A stretch of 64,000 nt of DNA from Sabethes cyaneus (lineage: Eukaryota > Arthropoda > Insecta > Diptera > Culicidae). The notes under the pieces were generated by a model. It had not been told where the DNA came from. It made no database searches and was given only the letters and a program-made list of their open reading frames with translations. Positions 9,213-21,537 of this stretch are shown piece after piece. The stretch lies in the NCBI RefSeq assembly GCF_943734655.1, contig NC_071355.1, forward strand, positions 235,938,027-236,002,026, written 5' to 3'. Both the position numbers and the translations under genes were made by a program. Position 1 is the stretch's first letter. The number at the start of each line of letters is the position of its first letter.

Positions 9213-12094
9213 TTTGTTTAGAATACTCAAATTAACAATTTTCGGATTTTCTCATTCCCATTCGGTCATTCGCTTTTTCATCTGCACTCTCATTTTCATA
9301 AATAAACATTATAAACCTGCTTAGTTACAATTTTTCATATAAAAATGAGCAGCACAACACTTTTTATAAAGAATGCGAAAGAATTTCGTTTCTCATCGAG
9401 TTCATCATTAAAATTTATAATAACAAAAATTGTTGTGCTCTTTACGCCCTACCATTTGCTACACTAGCAAGGTCAACTGCAGGAAAGGATCATGATTGAA
9501 CTTCAGCATAAATACATTCTATTACCGACCTACGACAAGCTATTGGATCTCTTCGCCGTTCCATTGCAAAATGGAAAGAATCTTTTCCGCAGCACCATTA
9601 TTTTGAGCAAGACGGACAAACAAAAGAGCAGAAAACTTGTCCCGTGGCCGTGTCCTATAAACCCTATGAGCAAAAATAGAAGTTTCATTTTTTATTATTT
9701 CATTCTTTTGTCATATTTATTTCTGTTGAACAGTCAACTCGTATGGTATCATTTATGGATCATCTTATGAAATCCGGTCTAAAATCATTCGATAGAATGT
9801 TGATTTCTCACCCAGTCCGTATGAAACATCTGCAGCAGCCGTAAATTTTGCCGCAAACCGTCGACCCAGACCCAGACTATCGAAACGGTTTAACCAAATT
9901 AAGGCATCTGCGAGAGTTATGACTTTTTCAACACCTTCACTCGGTGCTAGCGCTATCTATCCGGCCCGATCGCGCACACACATACAGGACAGGAGGTTGC
10001 TGCGAAATGGCCTCGGGTGACACTCGAACCCGGGATGACAATGCATCTGCTGGTTTTCGGGGATGATATATAATTTAATATCAGTCATCACAGTGAAACT
10101 TTTCGTCCGCTGTCGAATAGCTCCGAGCACCGAGCAGTTGTAGACACGGAAAGTTCTGTGGTTGAAAAACGGTGGTTAGCAGCCGGCTGGCTTGGTCCTT
10201 CCCGGAAAATGGTGTCGACACACACACACACTCACACACAATCTCCAAAAGCTTCGGAGACAATCTAGATAATTCAAACCACCATAAAATAAGGGTAAAA
10301 CTAAGAGAAACGGAAAAGTGAGCAAAAAAGGTTATGTTGTGGTGGTGGTTACAATTGCATTGACAGCGATAAATTTTGCTCGCCTTCAGCTTCCATGCCT
10401 CCGTCCGGTCCCCGGTTTTCGGTTATCTCCGGATATCACACTACTCTTCTACGGGGCTAGCCCCGTGGTTGGACAGCTCCTTAAAATGATGTATGTGTAC
10501 TGGCAGCCTTCCTTCCTTTATGCAGATAAAGACCACACAACTCAGCCACCAGAAGGGTTCCATTCTTCAGACGGCATTTAATGCGAGGTTGTTAGCAGGA
10601 GATGAAAGAAAAGCTCGCTCGCTTGTTACCCTTTGGATTTATTAGCTTGGGCTAGATTTAAGTTTCATTTTGAGTTCGGAGGAAAAAATGTCACCAAATT
10701 AAAATCGTTCAAAGAAACTAGGATGAAGATTTCGCTTGGTGAGACAATGGTTTTGTCATTTTGTCGATTAGACTTTTTTAAACTGAATTGGAAGGAGGTT
10801 CAGTTTAACCCTTTTTCGGACAAGTTCAACTGAGCTGCTTTCACGTGTTCATTTGTTTCGAAATTAACCTTGCTCAAAAGTGTGTTCAAGGAAATTGACT
10901 GGAACTAAATGAAGTACGGTTGAATGGGAAATCAGCCGGAAATTCGCTTCCACCTGATTGACTAAATGGTGATTTCGTTAAAGTTGAATGCAAAAAGCAA
11001 TCAGCAAATTAATGGAATTTCGTTTGCTTTTTGTTTTTTGTTTCACGTTGAAATTAGTTAGTTTGTGAAACGTGAATGGGTTCCTTCGAGCAAATTAGGT
11101 TTTTGTATTTAATTTATACACAATTACAGATTGGTTTGTAAATATGAACTTTGAATCACCAAACTAATTTCATAGCATCAACATCAGGGATATTTTGAAT
11201 TGACTAAATAAAACTGAGTTTTAACAATAGTTTGGCGTCTCCACGCTTCGTACTTCCAATGGAGCCGCTCGGTTTCCCATTCCTGCAGTTCGCATTTGAC
11301 AATCAGCAGAAAAGATAACTCGTTCTAAAGTAAATAACCCACAAAGTAATTGTCACTAAATTATTCAACCCATTTTCGAGCTCCGGCTGTTTATTGCCTT
11401 GGCCAGTAGTGCTCCGCTGCTCTCCACTTGCTCAAACACACCGGACCGCAGTGAATCGTACCGGATCGTGTTGTAAGTAAAGGTGTAACGGTTCCATTTT
11501 GCCATCGAATACTGCTGCATAATTGGATGCTAATACGATACAGCTTCATTAGAATAATTACTGTCGGCGATTAATTTTAGCTTCGCTTGTTCGCTTCCGT
11601 TTTTCGGCAAAACATTTTCGGAAATTATGTCCGGCACGTGCATAGTTCACGTGTATGACCATCGGTACCAGCGTAGCTAGCAGTCGTCGTGGCAAATATT
11701 CGTGTGTCTGGCCGGACACCGCTACCACCGCCAGTCGGATAATGCTAATCGTGTCTACGTCGTAACTCGCATTAGTCCAGTTTAACGGATGCTCCGAGCA
11801 GCAAACGAGCGTGTTGTGTGCAAATTATGGAACTGAACTATAATTTCCGTAGACGAGAAACCGGGCAAACAAACGGGGGTATCCATTTGATACATTAATG
11901 AATAGAATTTCCACTAGAAAATGCCGGTTATTGTTTCACTTCTAATGTGATTACAAAAACATTCGCAAGTCGTACCTATCTTTTCATACTTGAACCCACT
12001 TTAGAGGAAAACTCTAAGGGATTCCCCAATGAAGCACTTTTGAACGAAATTCTAGTACCTTACAAACATCATTCCAGTTACAAATAAATAACAT
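9213..12094. other. Unique intergenic sequence with a small CA microsatellite
   Basis: No exon-like open frame with a known domain was recognised. A short ACACACAC tract lies at about 10217-10240. Several stretches (10360-10460 and 11380-11480) are less AT-rich and look like ordinary unique DNA, possibly noncoding regulatory sequence. It ends at the start of the heptamer arrays. Confidence 0.4.
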
Positions 12095-12901
12095 AACAGA
12101 AAACAGAAAACAGAAAACAGAAAACAGAAAACAGAAAACAGAAAACAGAAAACAGAAAACAGAAAACAGAAAACAGAAAACAGAAAACAGAAAACAGAAA
12201 ACAGAAAACAGAAAACAGAAAACAGAAAACAGAAAACAGAAAACAGAAAACAGAAAACAGAAAACAGAAAACAGAAAACAGAAAACAGAAAACAGAAAAC
12301 AGAAAACAGAAAACAGAAAACAGAAAACAGAAAACAGAAAACAGAAAACAGAAAACAGAAAACAGAAAACAGAAAACAGAAAACAGAAAACAGAAAACAG
12401 AAAACAGAAAACAGAAAACAGAAAACAGAAAACAGAAAACAGAAAACAGAAAACAGAAAACAGAAAACAGAAAACAGAAAACAGAAAACAGAAAACAGAA
12501 AACAGAAAACAGAAAACAGAAAACAGAAAACAGAAAACAGAAAACAGAAAACAGAAAACAGAAAACAGAAAACAGAAAACAGAAAACAGAAAACAGAAAA
12601 CAGAAAACAGAAAACAGAAAACAGAAAATAAAAAACAGAAAACAGAAAACAGAAAACAGAAAACAGAAAACAGAAAACAGAAAACAGAAAACAGAAAACA
12701 GAAAACAGAAAACAGAAAACAGAAAACAGAAAACAGAAAATAGAAAACAGAAAACAGAAAACAGAAAACAGAGAACAGAAAACAGAAAACAAAACACAGA
12801 AAACAGAAAACAGAAAACAGAAAACAGAAAACAGAAAATAGAAAACAGAAAACAGAAAACAGAAAACAGAAAACAGAAAACAGAAAACAGAAAACAGAAA
12901 A
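12095..12901 (+). repeat. ACAGAAA heptamer satellite array
   Basis: About 115 nearly identical head-to-tail copies of a 7-bp unit. Rare variants (AAATAAA near 12626, AATAGAA near 12738, GAGAACAG near 12771, AACACAG near 12792) cluster in the inner third. The outer two thirds are essentially perfect. Confidence 0.95.
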
Positions 12902-12912
12902 ATGTTAATAAA

Positions 12913-13836
12913 AATTGAAAATTGAAAATTGAAAATTAAAAATTGAAAATTGAAAATTGAAAATTGAAAATTGAAAATTGAAAATTGAAAATTGAAAATT
13001 GAAAATTGAAAATTGAAAATTGAAAATTGAAAATTGAAAATTGAAAATTGAAAATTGAAAATTGAAAATTGAAAATTGAAAATTGAAAATTGAAAATTGA
13101 AAATTGAAAATTGAAAATTGAAAATTGAAAATTGAAAATTGAAAATTGAAAATTGAAAATTGAAAATTGAAAATTGAAAATTGAAAATTGAAAATTGAAA
13201 ATTGAAAATTGAAAATTGATTGAAAATTGAAAATTGATTGAAAATTGAAAATTGAAAATTGATTGAAAATTGAAAATTGAAAATTGAAAATTGAAAATTG
13301 AAAATTGAAAATTGAAAATTGAAAATTGAAAATTGAAAATTGAAAATTGAAAATTGAAAATTGAAAATTGATTGAAAATTGAAAATGGATTGAAAATTGA
13401 AAATTGATTGAAAATTGAAAATTGAAAATTGAAAATTGATTGAAAATTGAAAATTGAAAATTGAAAATTGAAAATTGAAAATTGAAAATTGAAAATTGAA
13501 AATTGAAAATTGAAAATTGAAAATTGAAAATTGAAAATTGAAAATTGAAAATTGAAAATTGAAAATTGAAAATTGAAAATTGAAAATTGAAAATTGAAAA
13601 TTGAAAATTGAAAATTGAAAATTGAAAATTGAAAATTGAAAATTGAAAATTGAAAATTGAAAATTGAAAATTGAAAATTGAAAATTGAAAATTGAAAATT
13701 GAAAATTGAAAATTGAAAATTGAAAATTGAAAATTGAAAATTGAAAATTGAAAATTGAAAATTGAAAATTGAAAATTGAAAATTGAAAATTGAAAATTGA
13801 AAATTGAAAATCGAAAATTGAAAAAAGCAAATCTTG
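12913..13836 (+). repeat. ATTGAAA heptamer satellite array
   Basis: About 130 copies of a 7-bp unit. Several positions between 13218 and 13442 carry an 11-bp variant in which TTGA is duplicated (ATTGATTGAAA), shifting the phase by four bases. Its reverse complement forms the matching block at 20291-21126. Confidence 0.95.
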
Positions 13837-14165
13837 AAAAGTGAAAATTGAGAAGTGCAAAAATCCAAAAGCAAAAATTCAGAAGCGAAAATTGAAAAAG
13901 CGAGAATTGAAAAACGAGAATTGCACAACGAAAGTTGAAAATTTAAAAGCAAAAACTGAACAGCAAAAACAGAAAAGCGAAAATTGAAAAGCGGAAATTG
14001 AAAAGCAGATATTCAAAAGCGAAAATTGAACAGTAAAAGTAGGAAAGCGAGAATTGAAAAGCAAGAACTGAAAAGCCAAAATTGAACAGTGACAGTTGAA
14101 AAGCGAAAATGGAAAACAGCGGAAGTTGAAAACCCAAAATTGAACATTGAAAATTGAAAAGCGTA
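13837..14165 (+). repeat. Degenerate transition zone of AAGCGAAAATTG units
   Basis: GAAAATTG and GAAAAGC units are mixed with point changes and one-base indels. It bridges the homogeneous ATTGAAA array and the GTCGAAA array. The corresponding right-arm zone is 19746-20290. Confidence 0.8.
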
Positions 14166-14189
14166 AATCGGAAAATTAAAATTTAAATG

Positions 14190-15785
14190 TGTCGAATGTT
14201 GAAAGTTGAAAGTCGATAATCGAAGTCGAAATTCAGAAGTTGAAAGTCAAAGACCAAAGCCAGAAGTAGAAAGTCGAATGTCGAAAACCGAAATTGGAAT
14301 TTCGAAAAGCGAGAGTCAAGTCAAAAGTCGAAAGACGAAAGTCCAAAGTCGAAAATCGAAAGTCCAAAGTCCATAGTCAAAAGTCAAATTTAAAAATAGA
14401 AAATCGAAAATCGAAAGTCGAGAGTCGAAAGTTGAAAGTTGAAAATCGAAAGCCGAAAGTAGAAAGTCGAATGTCGAAAGACGAAAGTCGAAAGTAGAGA
14501 GTCGAAAGTTGAAAGTCGAAAGTCGAAAGTGGAAATTTCAAAGTCCAAAGTCGAAAGTCCGAATTCCAAAGTCAAAGGTCAAATCAAAAAACAAAAGCCA
14601 AAAGTCAAAGTTGAAAGTCGAAAGTCGAATGTTGAAAGTCGAATGTCGATAGTCAAAATTCAGAAGTTGGAAGTCAAAGGCCAAAGCCAAAAGTCAAAGT
14701 TGAAAATCGAAAGTCGAATGTTGAAAGTCGAAAGTCGATAGTTGAAATTCAGAAGTTGAAAGTCAAAGGCCAAAGTCATAAGTAGAAAGAGGAAAGTCGA
14801 ATGTCTCAAGCCGAAATTGAAAGTTCGAAAGTCGAAAGACGAGAGTCAAAAGTCGAAAGTCGAAAGTCCAAAGTCGAATGTCAAAAGTGGAAAGTCCACA
14901 GTCAAAGTTGAAAATCGAAAGTTGAAAGTCGAAAGTCGTAAGTCGAAAGTCGAAATTCGAAGGTCGAAAGTTGAAAGTCGAAAGTCGAAAGTCAAAAGTC
15001 GAAAGTCGAAAGGCTAAAATCGAAATTTGAGAGTCGAAAGTCGAAAGACGAATGTCGAAAGACGAAAGTCAAGAGTCGAAAGTTGAAATGGGAAAGGCGA
15101 AAGTCGAAAGTAAAAAGGCAAAAATCGAAAGTTTAAAGTCGAGATTCAAAAGTTAAAAGTTGAGATTCAAAAGCTAAAAGTCGAATGTAGAATGTTGAAA
15201 GTCGAAAGTCGATAGTCGAATGTTGAAAGTCGATAGTCGAATGTTGAAAGTCGATAGTCGAAATTCAGAAGTTGAAAGTCAAAGGCCAAAGTCAGAAGTA
15301 GAAAGAGGAAAGTCGAATGTCCAAAGCCGAAATTGAAAATTCGAAAGTCGAAAGTCGAGAGTCAAAAGTCGAAAGTCGAAAGTCCTAAGTCGAATGTCAA
15401 AAGTGGATAGTCCACAGTCAAAAGTCAACAGTCGAAGTTGAAAGTCGAAAGTCGAAAGTTGAAAGTCGAAAGTCGAAAGTCAAAAGTCGAAAGTCGAAAG
15501 GCCAAAATCGAAAGTCGAGAGTCGAAAGTCGAAAATCGAAAGTCGAAGGCCGAAAGTCGAAAGATGAAAGTCAAGAGTCGAAAGTTGAAAAGGGAAAGGC
15601 GAAAGTCGAAAGTTGAAAAGGGAAAGGCGAAAGTCGAAAGTTGAAAGTTTAAAGTCGAGATTCGAAAGTTAAAAGTCGATTGTCGAGAGTCGAAAGTCGA
15701 AAGACGAAAGTCGAAAGACGAAAGTTGAAAGTCGAAGGTCGAAAGTCGAAATTCATAAGTCGAAAGCAAAGTCAGAAGTCGAAAC
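14190..15785 (+). repeat. GTCGAAA heptamer array (diverged)
   Basis: Units of GTCGAAA are interspersed with GTTGAAA, GTCAAAA, GTCCAAA and GTCGAAT variants. A larger block of several hundred bases (14640-15070 and 15230-15560) shares variant order, including AATTCAGAAGTTGAAAGTC, indicating segmental duplication within the array. It ends at a sharp change to unique DNA. Confidence 0.85.
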
Positions 15786-18459
15786 TCAAATTAATTGTAA
15801 ATGGATTTTTCTCCAGATTTTCTCGTTAGCAAAGTTCTTAATTTGAAAATAAAAATACGAAATAAAAAATTAAATCGTTAATGTTGGCCAATCTTCTTAT
15901 GCAACGAATCGATGAAGCTTCGAAAATAGAATGTCAAAGTCTGTCCTTCCTACATCGGTGACTGCAACTCGCCCTACTAAGCTTTATCGTGCAATTCCAA
16001 AACCCTTCAAGGCATGTGTAATGTTGCTATCCCGACCAACAATTACAGGATGATACAAAATGATTGAAAATTTCATCACAGTACAATGCCCGTACATGGG
16101 ACAACTAAGCGAACAGTGACAGAAACGATGGCGATATAAAGCTTCCCTATCGACGATTGGACGATGGACAACGACCGACGATGTGTCCTCACAGCAATGG
16201 ATAGAGATAGAGATGGAGATGGAGAAAAAAAAAGAAATAGGACGAACGGATGGACGGAACGCGCGCGCTCGGTAATCCGTTGTTGCTGGAAACGACAAGC
16301 AGCAGTAAACTGCAAAATCGCTGCCATCAATTTTGAAGCTTATCCTGTAGAGAGATCGGTCGGTACCTACCAAGATAGCCCTCGCCCAGCAGAGGGGCTT
16401 CAGCACCGGAGCAGGGTTTTAGAATACATTGAAATGTTTCGTCGAGATGAATCTGCCATCCTCGTGAACTCCGGTCAGGTTGCAGCAGGATATTGGGTGG
16501 AAAGCGACTTGCCTCGATATCAATTTGCAATCGATATTGATAAATGCGATGGGATGAATCAGGTAAATGGAAGGCGCTTAAATTGCAAAACAGCTTCATT
16601 CGGACGTCGTAATCCGTTTTGTGGGGTTTAACTTGAGTAATTTTTCCGACCATGGTTTTAAATCATCCGGTAGAGTCGTTTAGGAACATAGAAAAATGAA
16701 AAACGAGAAACATAATACAACCAACCTGTCCCGTTTACCGTCGATATACAGTAGGATGCCGTAGAATGTCCGTAGATGATTTCCTGGGTATCACTTGCTG
16801 TTAGCATTTTTCTCCAGATTAGGATTATTAGCCGAATCAAGAGAGCATGTCACGGTTGATTAATCGCCGGCGCTTGATTACCGACCGTGACTAATTGCGT
16901 TTTTCTATCTTTGGCTCCTTTCTTTCCTCTTCGTAATTAGTTTAACTTCAGCTCATACAAATGAGTTTTTGAGAAGACGCCTTTTATCAATGGAACGAAT
17001 TTATTTTCACTTTCTGCGTTTGTTTTGGGTGTGGCTTTTGGTGAGGCACAGTTTGATGTAAAATTTAAATATTTTTGAAACACTTTGTTTAATTTCACTT
17101 GTAAATTTACCATTTATAAAATCTTTGCTTGACACTTTTTATTGTTTAATTTAAAGGGGCGTCAAAAAGAATTCTCACAGCACGAAATTATTTTCTCGTC
17201 AGTTCGAATCGATCCCATCGGGGATGAGTACATCATTATCGTCCAACCGGTATTGTTTGGTTATCCGGTTAGTTCGTATCGTTGTGATCGAAACCCTAGG
17301 AAAAGCTAGGCTGCAGGGTGAATCCATCGTCGTCATAGTGAAAATACAATTTAACACTTTATTTCTTGTGCAAATTGCAATCCAGTGGGGAAGGCAACGT
17401 TCCTCATTGCAAGCCGTGGAAAGTATGTAAGTACATGTCATCGTGACTGTCAGAAAACAAGTGCACCATTTTTTGCTGGATGACTTCTCTTTGGATGTTA
17501 CACTGAACGATGAAAAACAAAATTCGGATGGAAAATCTTCTACCCAGACCAGACGGTAATGTTGGTAATAACTTGAACTTGTTAGCCTCTTTTTTTTTGA
17601 GTTCAGTCGGGAACCAGCAACGATGACAAAGCTAAAAGCAAAGCGGTTTTATCATTGTATTTAACTACAGCTTAGTGTACCAACCTATGTCTGTTTTCAC
17701 CTGGCGTTCAGTTCAGTTTCAGAGCTTAAAATATCACGATGCTATCGTACGATGTGGAAATGTCTAGTCGCGCATCGTGTATGCCATCAGCATCGGTGAA
17801 TGAGAGAAGTACAAGTAAATATGGTGTTGTGAAAAAAGCGAGGTAATGGAAGGATGAAGCTTATCGCTTTGTAATCGCTGGGACCATTTTGTTGTAGTTT
17901 TTCTATATCATGGAGAGACTGTATAATAACGTTTTGAAAAATAAAAAGCTTTTATTTATAAGCCGAGCGATAGATCGGGTTTGTTTTACTATGCACGAGC
18001 AGAGAGATTTGAAAAATACAGGGGAGCTTCAATGTGACGCACATTTGGATTTTTGAAATACAGGGGATTGTCTCCGGTTATGAAACGATTCTGGTTGTTA
18101 AACTCCCACCATTTTTAACGTTTTTATTAAACTAGAACGGCCAAGTTACCAGCAATATCTCGTCGCATGGTATTCTAGCTTTTGAGCAAACAACGCTTAT
18201 AGCTTTAGCTTATAGAATATTTTATAGTGTGATCGAAAAAAATACCCAAATTATTTTTTTTCATGTTTTGGGATTAATTTTATTGTGTATCAAATAGAAC
18301 AGAGTAGGACACGAAAATGCATACAACCTTAGTTTCGGATCTCTATTTCATGACACAAACTAATTGCAATTGATTTTTCGATTTTTGAATACTGCAACGA
18401 TCATAAACACTTTAACACTCTTTTCAGGAATATGAGGGCGATTTTTGATTTTCAGCATT
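15786..18459. other. Non-repetitive spacer between the two heptamer arms
   Basis: Ordinary-looking sequence without short-period repeats. Open frames around 16076-16653 (both strands) are moderate in length but show no domain I recognise and overlap one another. I cannot tell whether it is host unique DNA or the inner part of a transposon. Confidence 0.5.
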
Positions 18460-19745
18460 GACTTTTGACTGTGGACTTTCCACTTTCGACATTCAACTTT
18501 AGACTTGGACTTTGGACTCTCGATTTTCGACTTTCAACTTTCGAATCTCGGTTTTCAACTTTCAACTTGCGATTTTCGACTTTTTACTTCCGACTTTCGC
18601 CTTTCGGTTGCAACTTTCTACTCTCGACTTTCGACCTTCGTCTTTCCACTTTCGGCTTTCGACATTCGACTTTGTACTTCTGACTATGGCCTTTGACTTT
18701 CAACTTTTGACTTTCGACTTTGGACTTTCAACTTTCGAATCTCGGCTTTTAACTTTCAACTTGCGACTTTCAACTTACGATTCTTTACTTTCGACTTTCG
18801 ACTTTTGACTTTGAACTTTTGACTTTCGACTTTCGACTTTCAACTTTCGAATCTCGACTTTCACCTTTCGACTTGCGAATTTCAACTTTAAAGTTTCGTC
18901 TTTCCACTTTCGGCTTCCGACATTCAACTTTGTTCTTCTGACTTTGACTTTTGACTTTCAACTTTTGACTTTCTAATTTCGGCTTTCGACATTCGACTTT
19001 CCATTTTCGACTTCTTACTTTGGTCTTTGACTTACAACTTTTAACTTTTGACTTTCGACTTTCGAATTTCGACTATCGACTTTCAACATTCGACTTCCGA
19101 ATTTCGACTTTCAACTTTGACTTTTGGCTTTTGTTTTTTGATTTGACCTTTGACTTTGGACTTTCGACTTTCGACATCCGACTTTCGACCTCCGACTTAC
19201 GACTTTCAACTTTCAACTTTCAACTTTTGACTTCCGACTTCCGACTTTCGACTTTCGACTTTAGACTTTCGACTTTTGACTTTTGACTTTAGACTTTCGA
19301 CTTTCGACTTTCGACTTTAGACTTCTGACTTCCGACTTTTGATTTTCGACTTTTGACTTCCGACTTCCGACTGTCGACTTACAACTTCCGACTGTCGACT
19401 TTCAACTTTGACCTTTTTTTATTTGACCTTTGACTTTGGATGTTCGACTTTTGAATTTGGACTTTGACTTTTGATTTTCGCCTTCTGACATTGACTTTTT
19501 TTATTTGACCTTTGACTTTGAACTTTTAATTTTCGAATTTGGACTTTGGACTTTCAAGTTTCCACTTCCGACTTTCAACTTTGACTTTTGACTTTTGTTT
19601 TTTGATTTGACCTTCGACTTTTGACTTTAGTTTTTTGATTTGACCTTTGACTTTGAACTTTCGACTTATGACTTTGGACTTTGACTTTTGACCTTTGACT
19701 TTTAACTTTTGATTGTCGACATTTGAGTTTTGATTTTTGAATTTT
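18460..19745 (-). repeat. GACTTTC heptamer array (reverse complement of the left-arm GTCGAAA array)
   Basis: Units such as TTTCGAC, TTTCAAC, TTTTGAC and TTTGGAC repeat every 7 bases, with longer shared variants such as TTTTTTATTTGACCTTTGAC near 19416 and 19498. It is the mirror counterpart of 14190-15785. Confidence 0.85.
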
Positions 19746-20290
19746 GATTTTTCACTTTGTGATTTTGAATTTGTACTGTTGACTTTTGACCTTTATCTTT
19801 TGACTTTTGATTTTCGACTTTTAGTTTTTGGCTTTTTACTGGAATTTATCTTTGCCTTTGATTTTTTACTTTTTGCTTTTTATTTTTCAATATTCAATTT
19901 TCAATGTTCAATTGTCAATACCTTAATTTTTTATTTTTTTATTTTCAATTTTCAATGATTAGTTTTTAATTCTTCGATTTTCATTTTTCGCTTTTTAGCT
20001 TTCGTTGTTTTAATTTTAGCTTTTCAATTTTCGCTTTTAAATTCTCTCTTTTGAATTTTTACTTTTTAATTTTCGCCTTTCAACTTTCGCTGTTCAATTC
20101 TCGCTTTCCTATTTTCGCTTTAAATTTTTCGCTTTACAATTTTTGCTTTTCAATTTTCGCGTTTCCAATTTCCGCTATTCAATTTTTGCTTTTCAAATTT
20201 CACTTTCCAATTCTCGCATTTCAGCTTTCGTAATTTCAATTTTAGCTTTCCAATTTACGATTTTCAAGTTTGGCTTTTTAACTTTCGCTT
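19746..20290 (-). repeat. Degenerate transition zone of TTTTCGCTTTTCAA units
   Basis: CAATTTTCGCTTTTCAA-like units mix the two neighbouring types. It corresponds in position and composition to 13837-14165 of the left arm, read in reverse complement. Confidence 0.75.
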
Positions 20291-21126
20291 TTCAATTTTC
20301 AATTTTCAATTTTCAATTTTCAATTTTCAATTTTCAATTTTCAATTTTCAATTTTCAATTTTCAATTTTCAATTTTCAATTTTCAATTTTCAATTTTCAA
20401 TTTTCAATTTTCAATTTTCAATTTTCAATTTTCAATTTTCAATTTTCAATTTTCAATTTTCAATTTTCAATTTTCAATTTTTAATTTTCAATTTTCAATT
20501 TTCAATTTTCAATTTTCAATTTTCAATTTTCAATTTTCAATTTTCAATTTTCAATTGTTAATTTTCAATTTTCAATTTTCAATTTTCAATTTTCAATTTT
20601 CAATTTTCAATTTTCAATTTTCAATTTTCAATTTTCAATTTTCAATTTTCAATTTTCAATTTTCAATTTTCACTTTTCAATTTTCAATTTTCAATTTTCA
20701 ATTTTCAATTTTCAATTTTCAATTTTCAATTTTCAATTTTCAATTTTCAATTTTCAATTTTCAATTTTCAATTTTCAATTTTCAATTTTCAATTTTCAAT
20801 TTTCAATTTTCAATTTTCAATTTTCAATTTTCAATTTTCAATTTTCAATTTTCAATTTTAAATTTTCAATTTTCAATTTTCAATTTTCAATTTTCAATTT
20901 TCAATTTTCAATTTTCAATTTTCAATTTTCAATTTTCAATTTTCAATTTTCAATTTTCAATTTTCAATTTTCAATTTTCAATTTTCAATTTTCAATTTTC
21001 AATTTTCAATTTTCAATTTTCAATTTTCAATTTTCAATTTTCAATTTTCAATTTTCAATTTTCAATTTTCAATTTTCAATTTTCAATTTTCAATTTTCAA
21101 TTTTCAATTTTCAATTTTCAATTTTT
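20291..21126 (-). repeat. TTTTCAA heptamer satellite array (reverse complement of ATTGAAA)
   Basis: About 118 copies of a 7-bp unit, nearly perfect. Isolated variants include TTTTTAA near 20480, AATTGTTAA near 20555, TTTTCAC near 20670 and TTTTAAA near 20860. Confidence 0.95.
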
Positions 21127-21139
21127 TATTAACAATTTG

Positions 21140-21245
21140 CAATTTTCTATTTTCTGTTTTCTATTTTCTATTCTACTAAATAAATATCGATAGCTGAATT
21201 TAATTGGAATAGTTTTCTGTTCTGTTTCTGTTTTCTGTTTTCAAG
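21140..21245 (-). repeat. Short TTTTCTG tract, residual outer block of the right arm
   Basis: A few TTTTCTG and TTTTCTA units occur near 21143-21172 and 21215-21241 around about 40 unique bases. They correspond to the roughly 115-copy ACAGAAA array at the outer edge of the left arm, which is far longer. Confidence 0.65.
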
Positions 21246-21265
21246 TTTCAATTCTTATTGTAAAA

Positions 21266-21537
21266 TAGTAAAGAGTAAAGAGTAAAGAGTAAAGAGTAAA
21301 GAGTAAAGAGTAAAGAGTAAAGAGTAAAGAGTAAAGAGTAAAGAGTAAAGAGTAAAGAGTAAAGAGTAAAGAGTAAAGAGTAAAGAGTAAAGAGTAAAGA
21401 GTAGTAAAGAGTAAAGAGTAAAGAGTAAAGAGTAGTAAAGAGTAAAGAGTAAAGAGTAAAGAGTAAAGAGTAAAGAGTAAAGACTAAAGAGTAAAGAGTA
21501 AAGAGTAAAGAGTAAAGAGTAAAGAGTAAAGAGTAAA
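21266..21537 (+). repeat. GTAAAGA heptamer satellite array
   Basis: About 38 copies of a 7-bp unit. Two 10-bp variants (AGTAGTAAAG, near 21401 and 21432) shift the phase. This unit does not occur in the left arm. Confidence 0.95.

Larger units (their letters stand above)
12095..21245. repeat. Mirror-image heptamer repeat domain (large imperfect inverted repeat)
   Basis: Left arm, plus strand: ACAGAAA repeats (12095-12901), ATTGAAA repeats (12913-13836), degenerate AAGCGAAAATTG (13837-14165), GTCGAAA repeats (14190-15785). After a non-repetitive spacer (15786-18459) the right arm has the reverse complement in the opposite order: GACTTTC (18460-19745), degenerate CTTTTCAATTTTCGC (19746-20290), TTTTCAA (20291-21126) and a short TTTTCTG tract (21140-21245). 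One strand is purine-rich on the left and pyrimidine-rich on the right. The arms could pair as a hairpin several kilobases long. The long open frames across them arise because a stop-free 7-bp unit stays stop-free in every frame; they are not genes. Confidence 0.85.

Noticed and set aside
10000..10045. Minus-strand B-box-like GGTTCGAGTG suggesting a tRNA or SINE
   Set aside because: No A box or tRNA fold upstream.
12052..13860. 602-codon minus-strand open frame of Phe/Ser-rich heptad peptides, and overlapping frames
   Set aside because: A stop-free 7-bp repeat is open in every frame and gives the same seven-residue peptide in each, so length carries no evidence of a gene.
16164..16653. Overlapping 108-155 codon frames in the spacer of the mirror domain as a gene
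   Set aside because: Frames exist on both strands at once, with no domain, no splice context and no codon pattern that I can defend.
20143..21193. Plus-strand open frames of 113 and 212 codons
   Set aside because: Same artefact from the TTTTCAA array.
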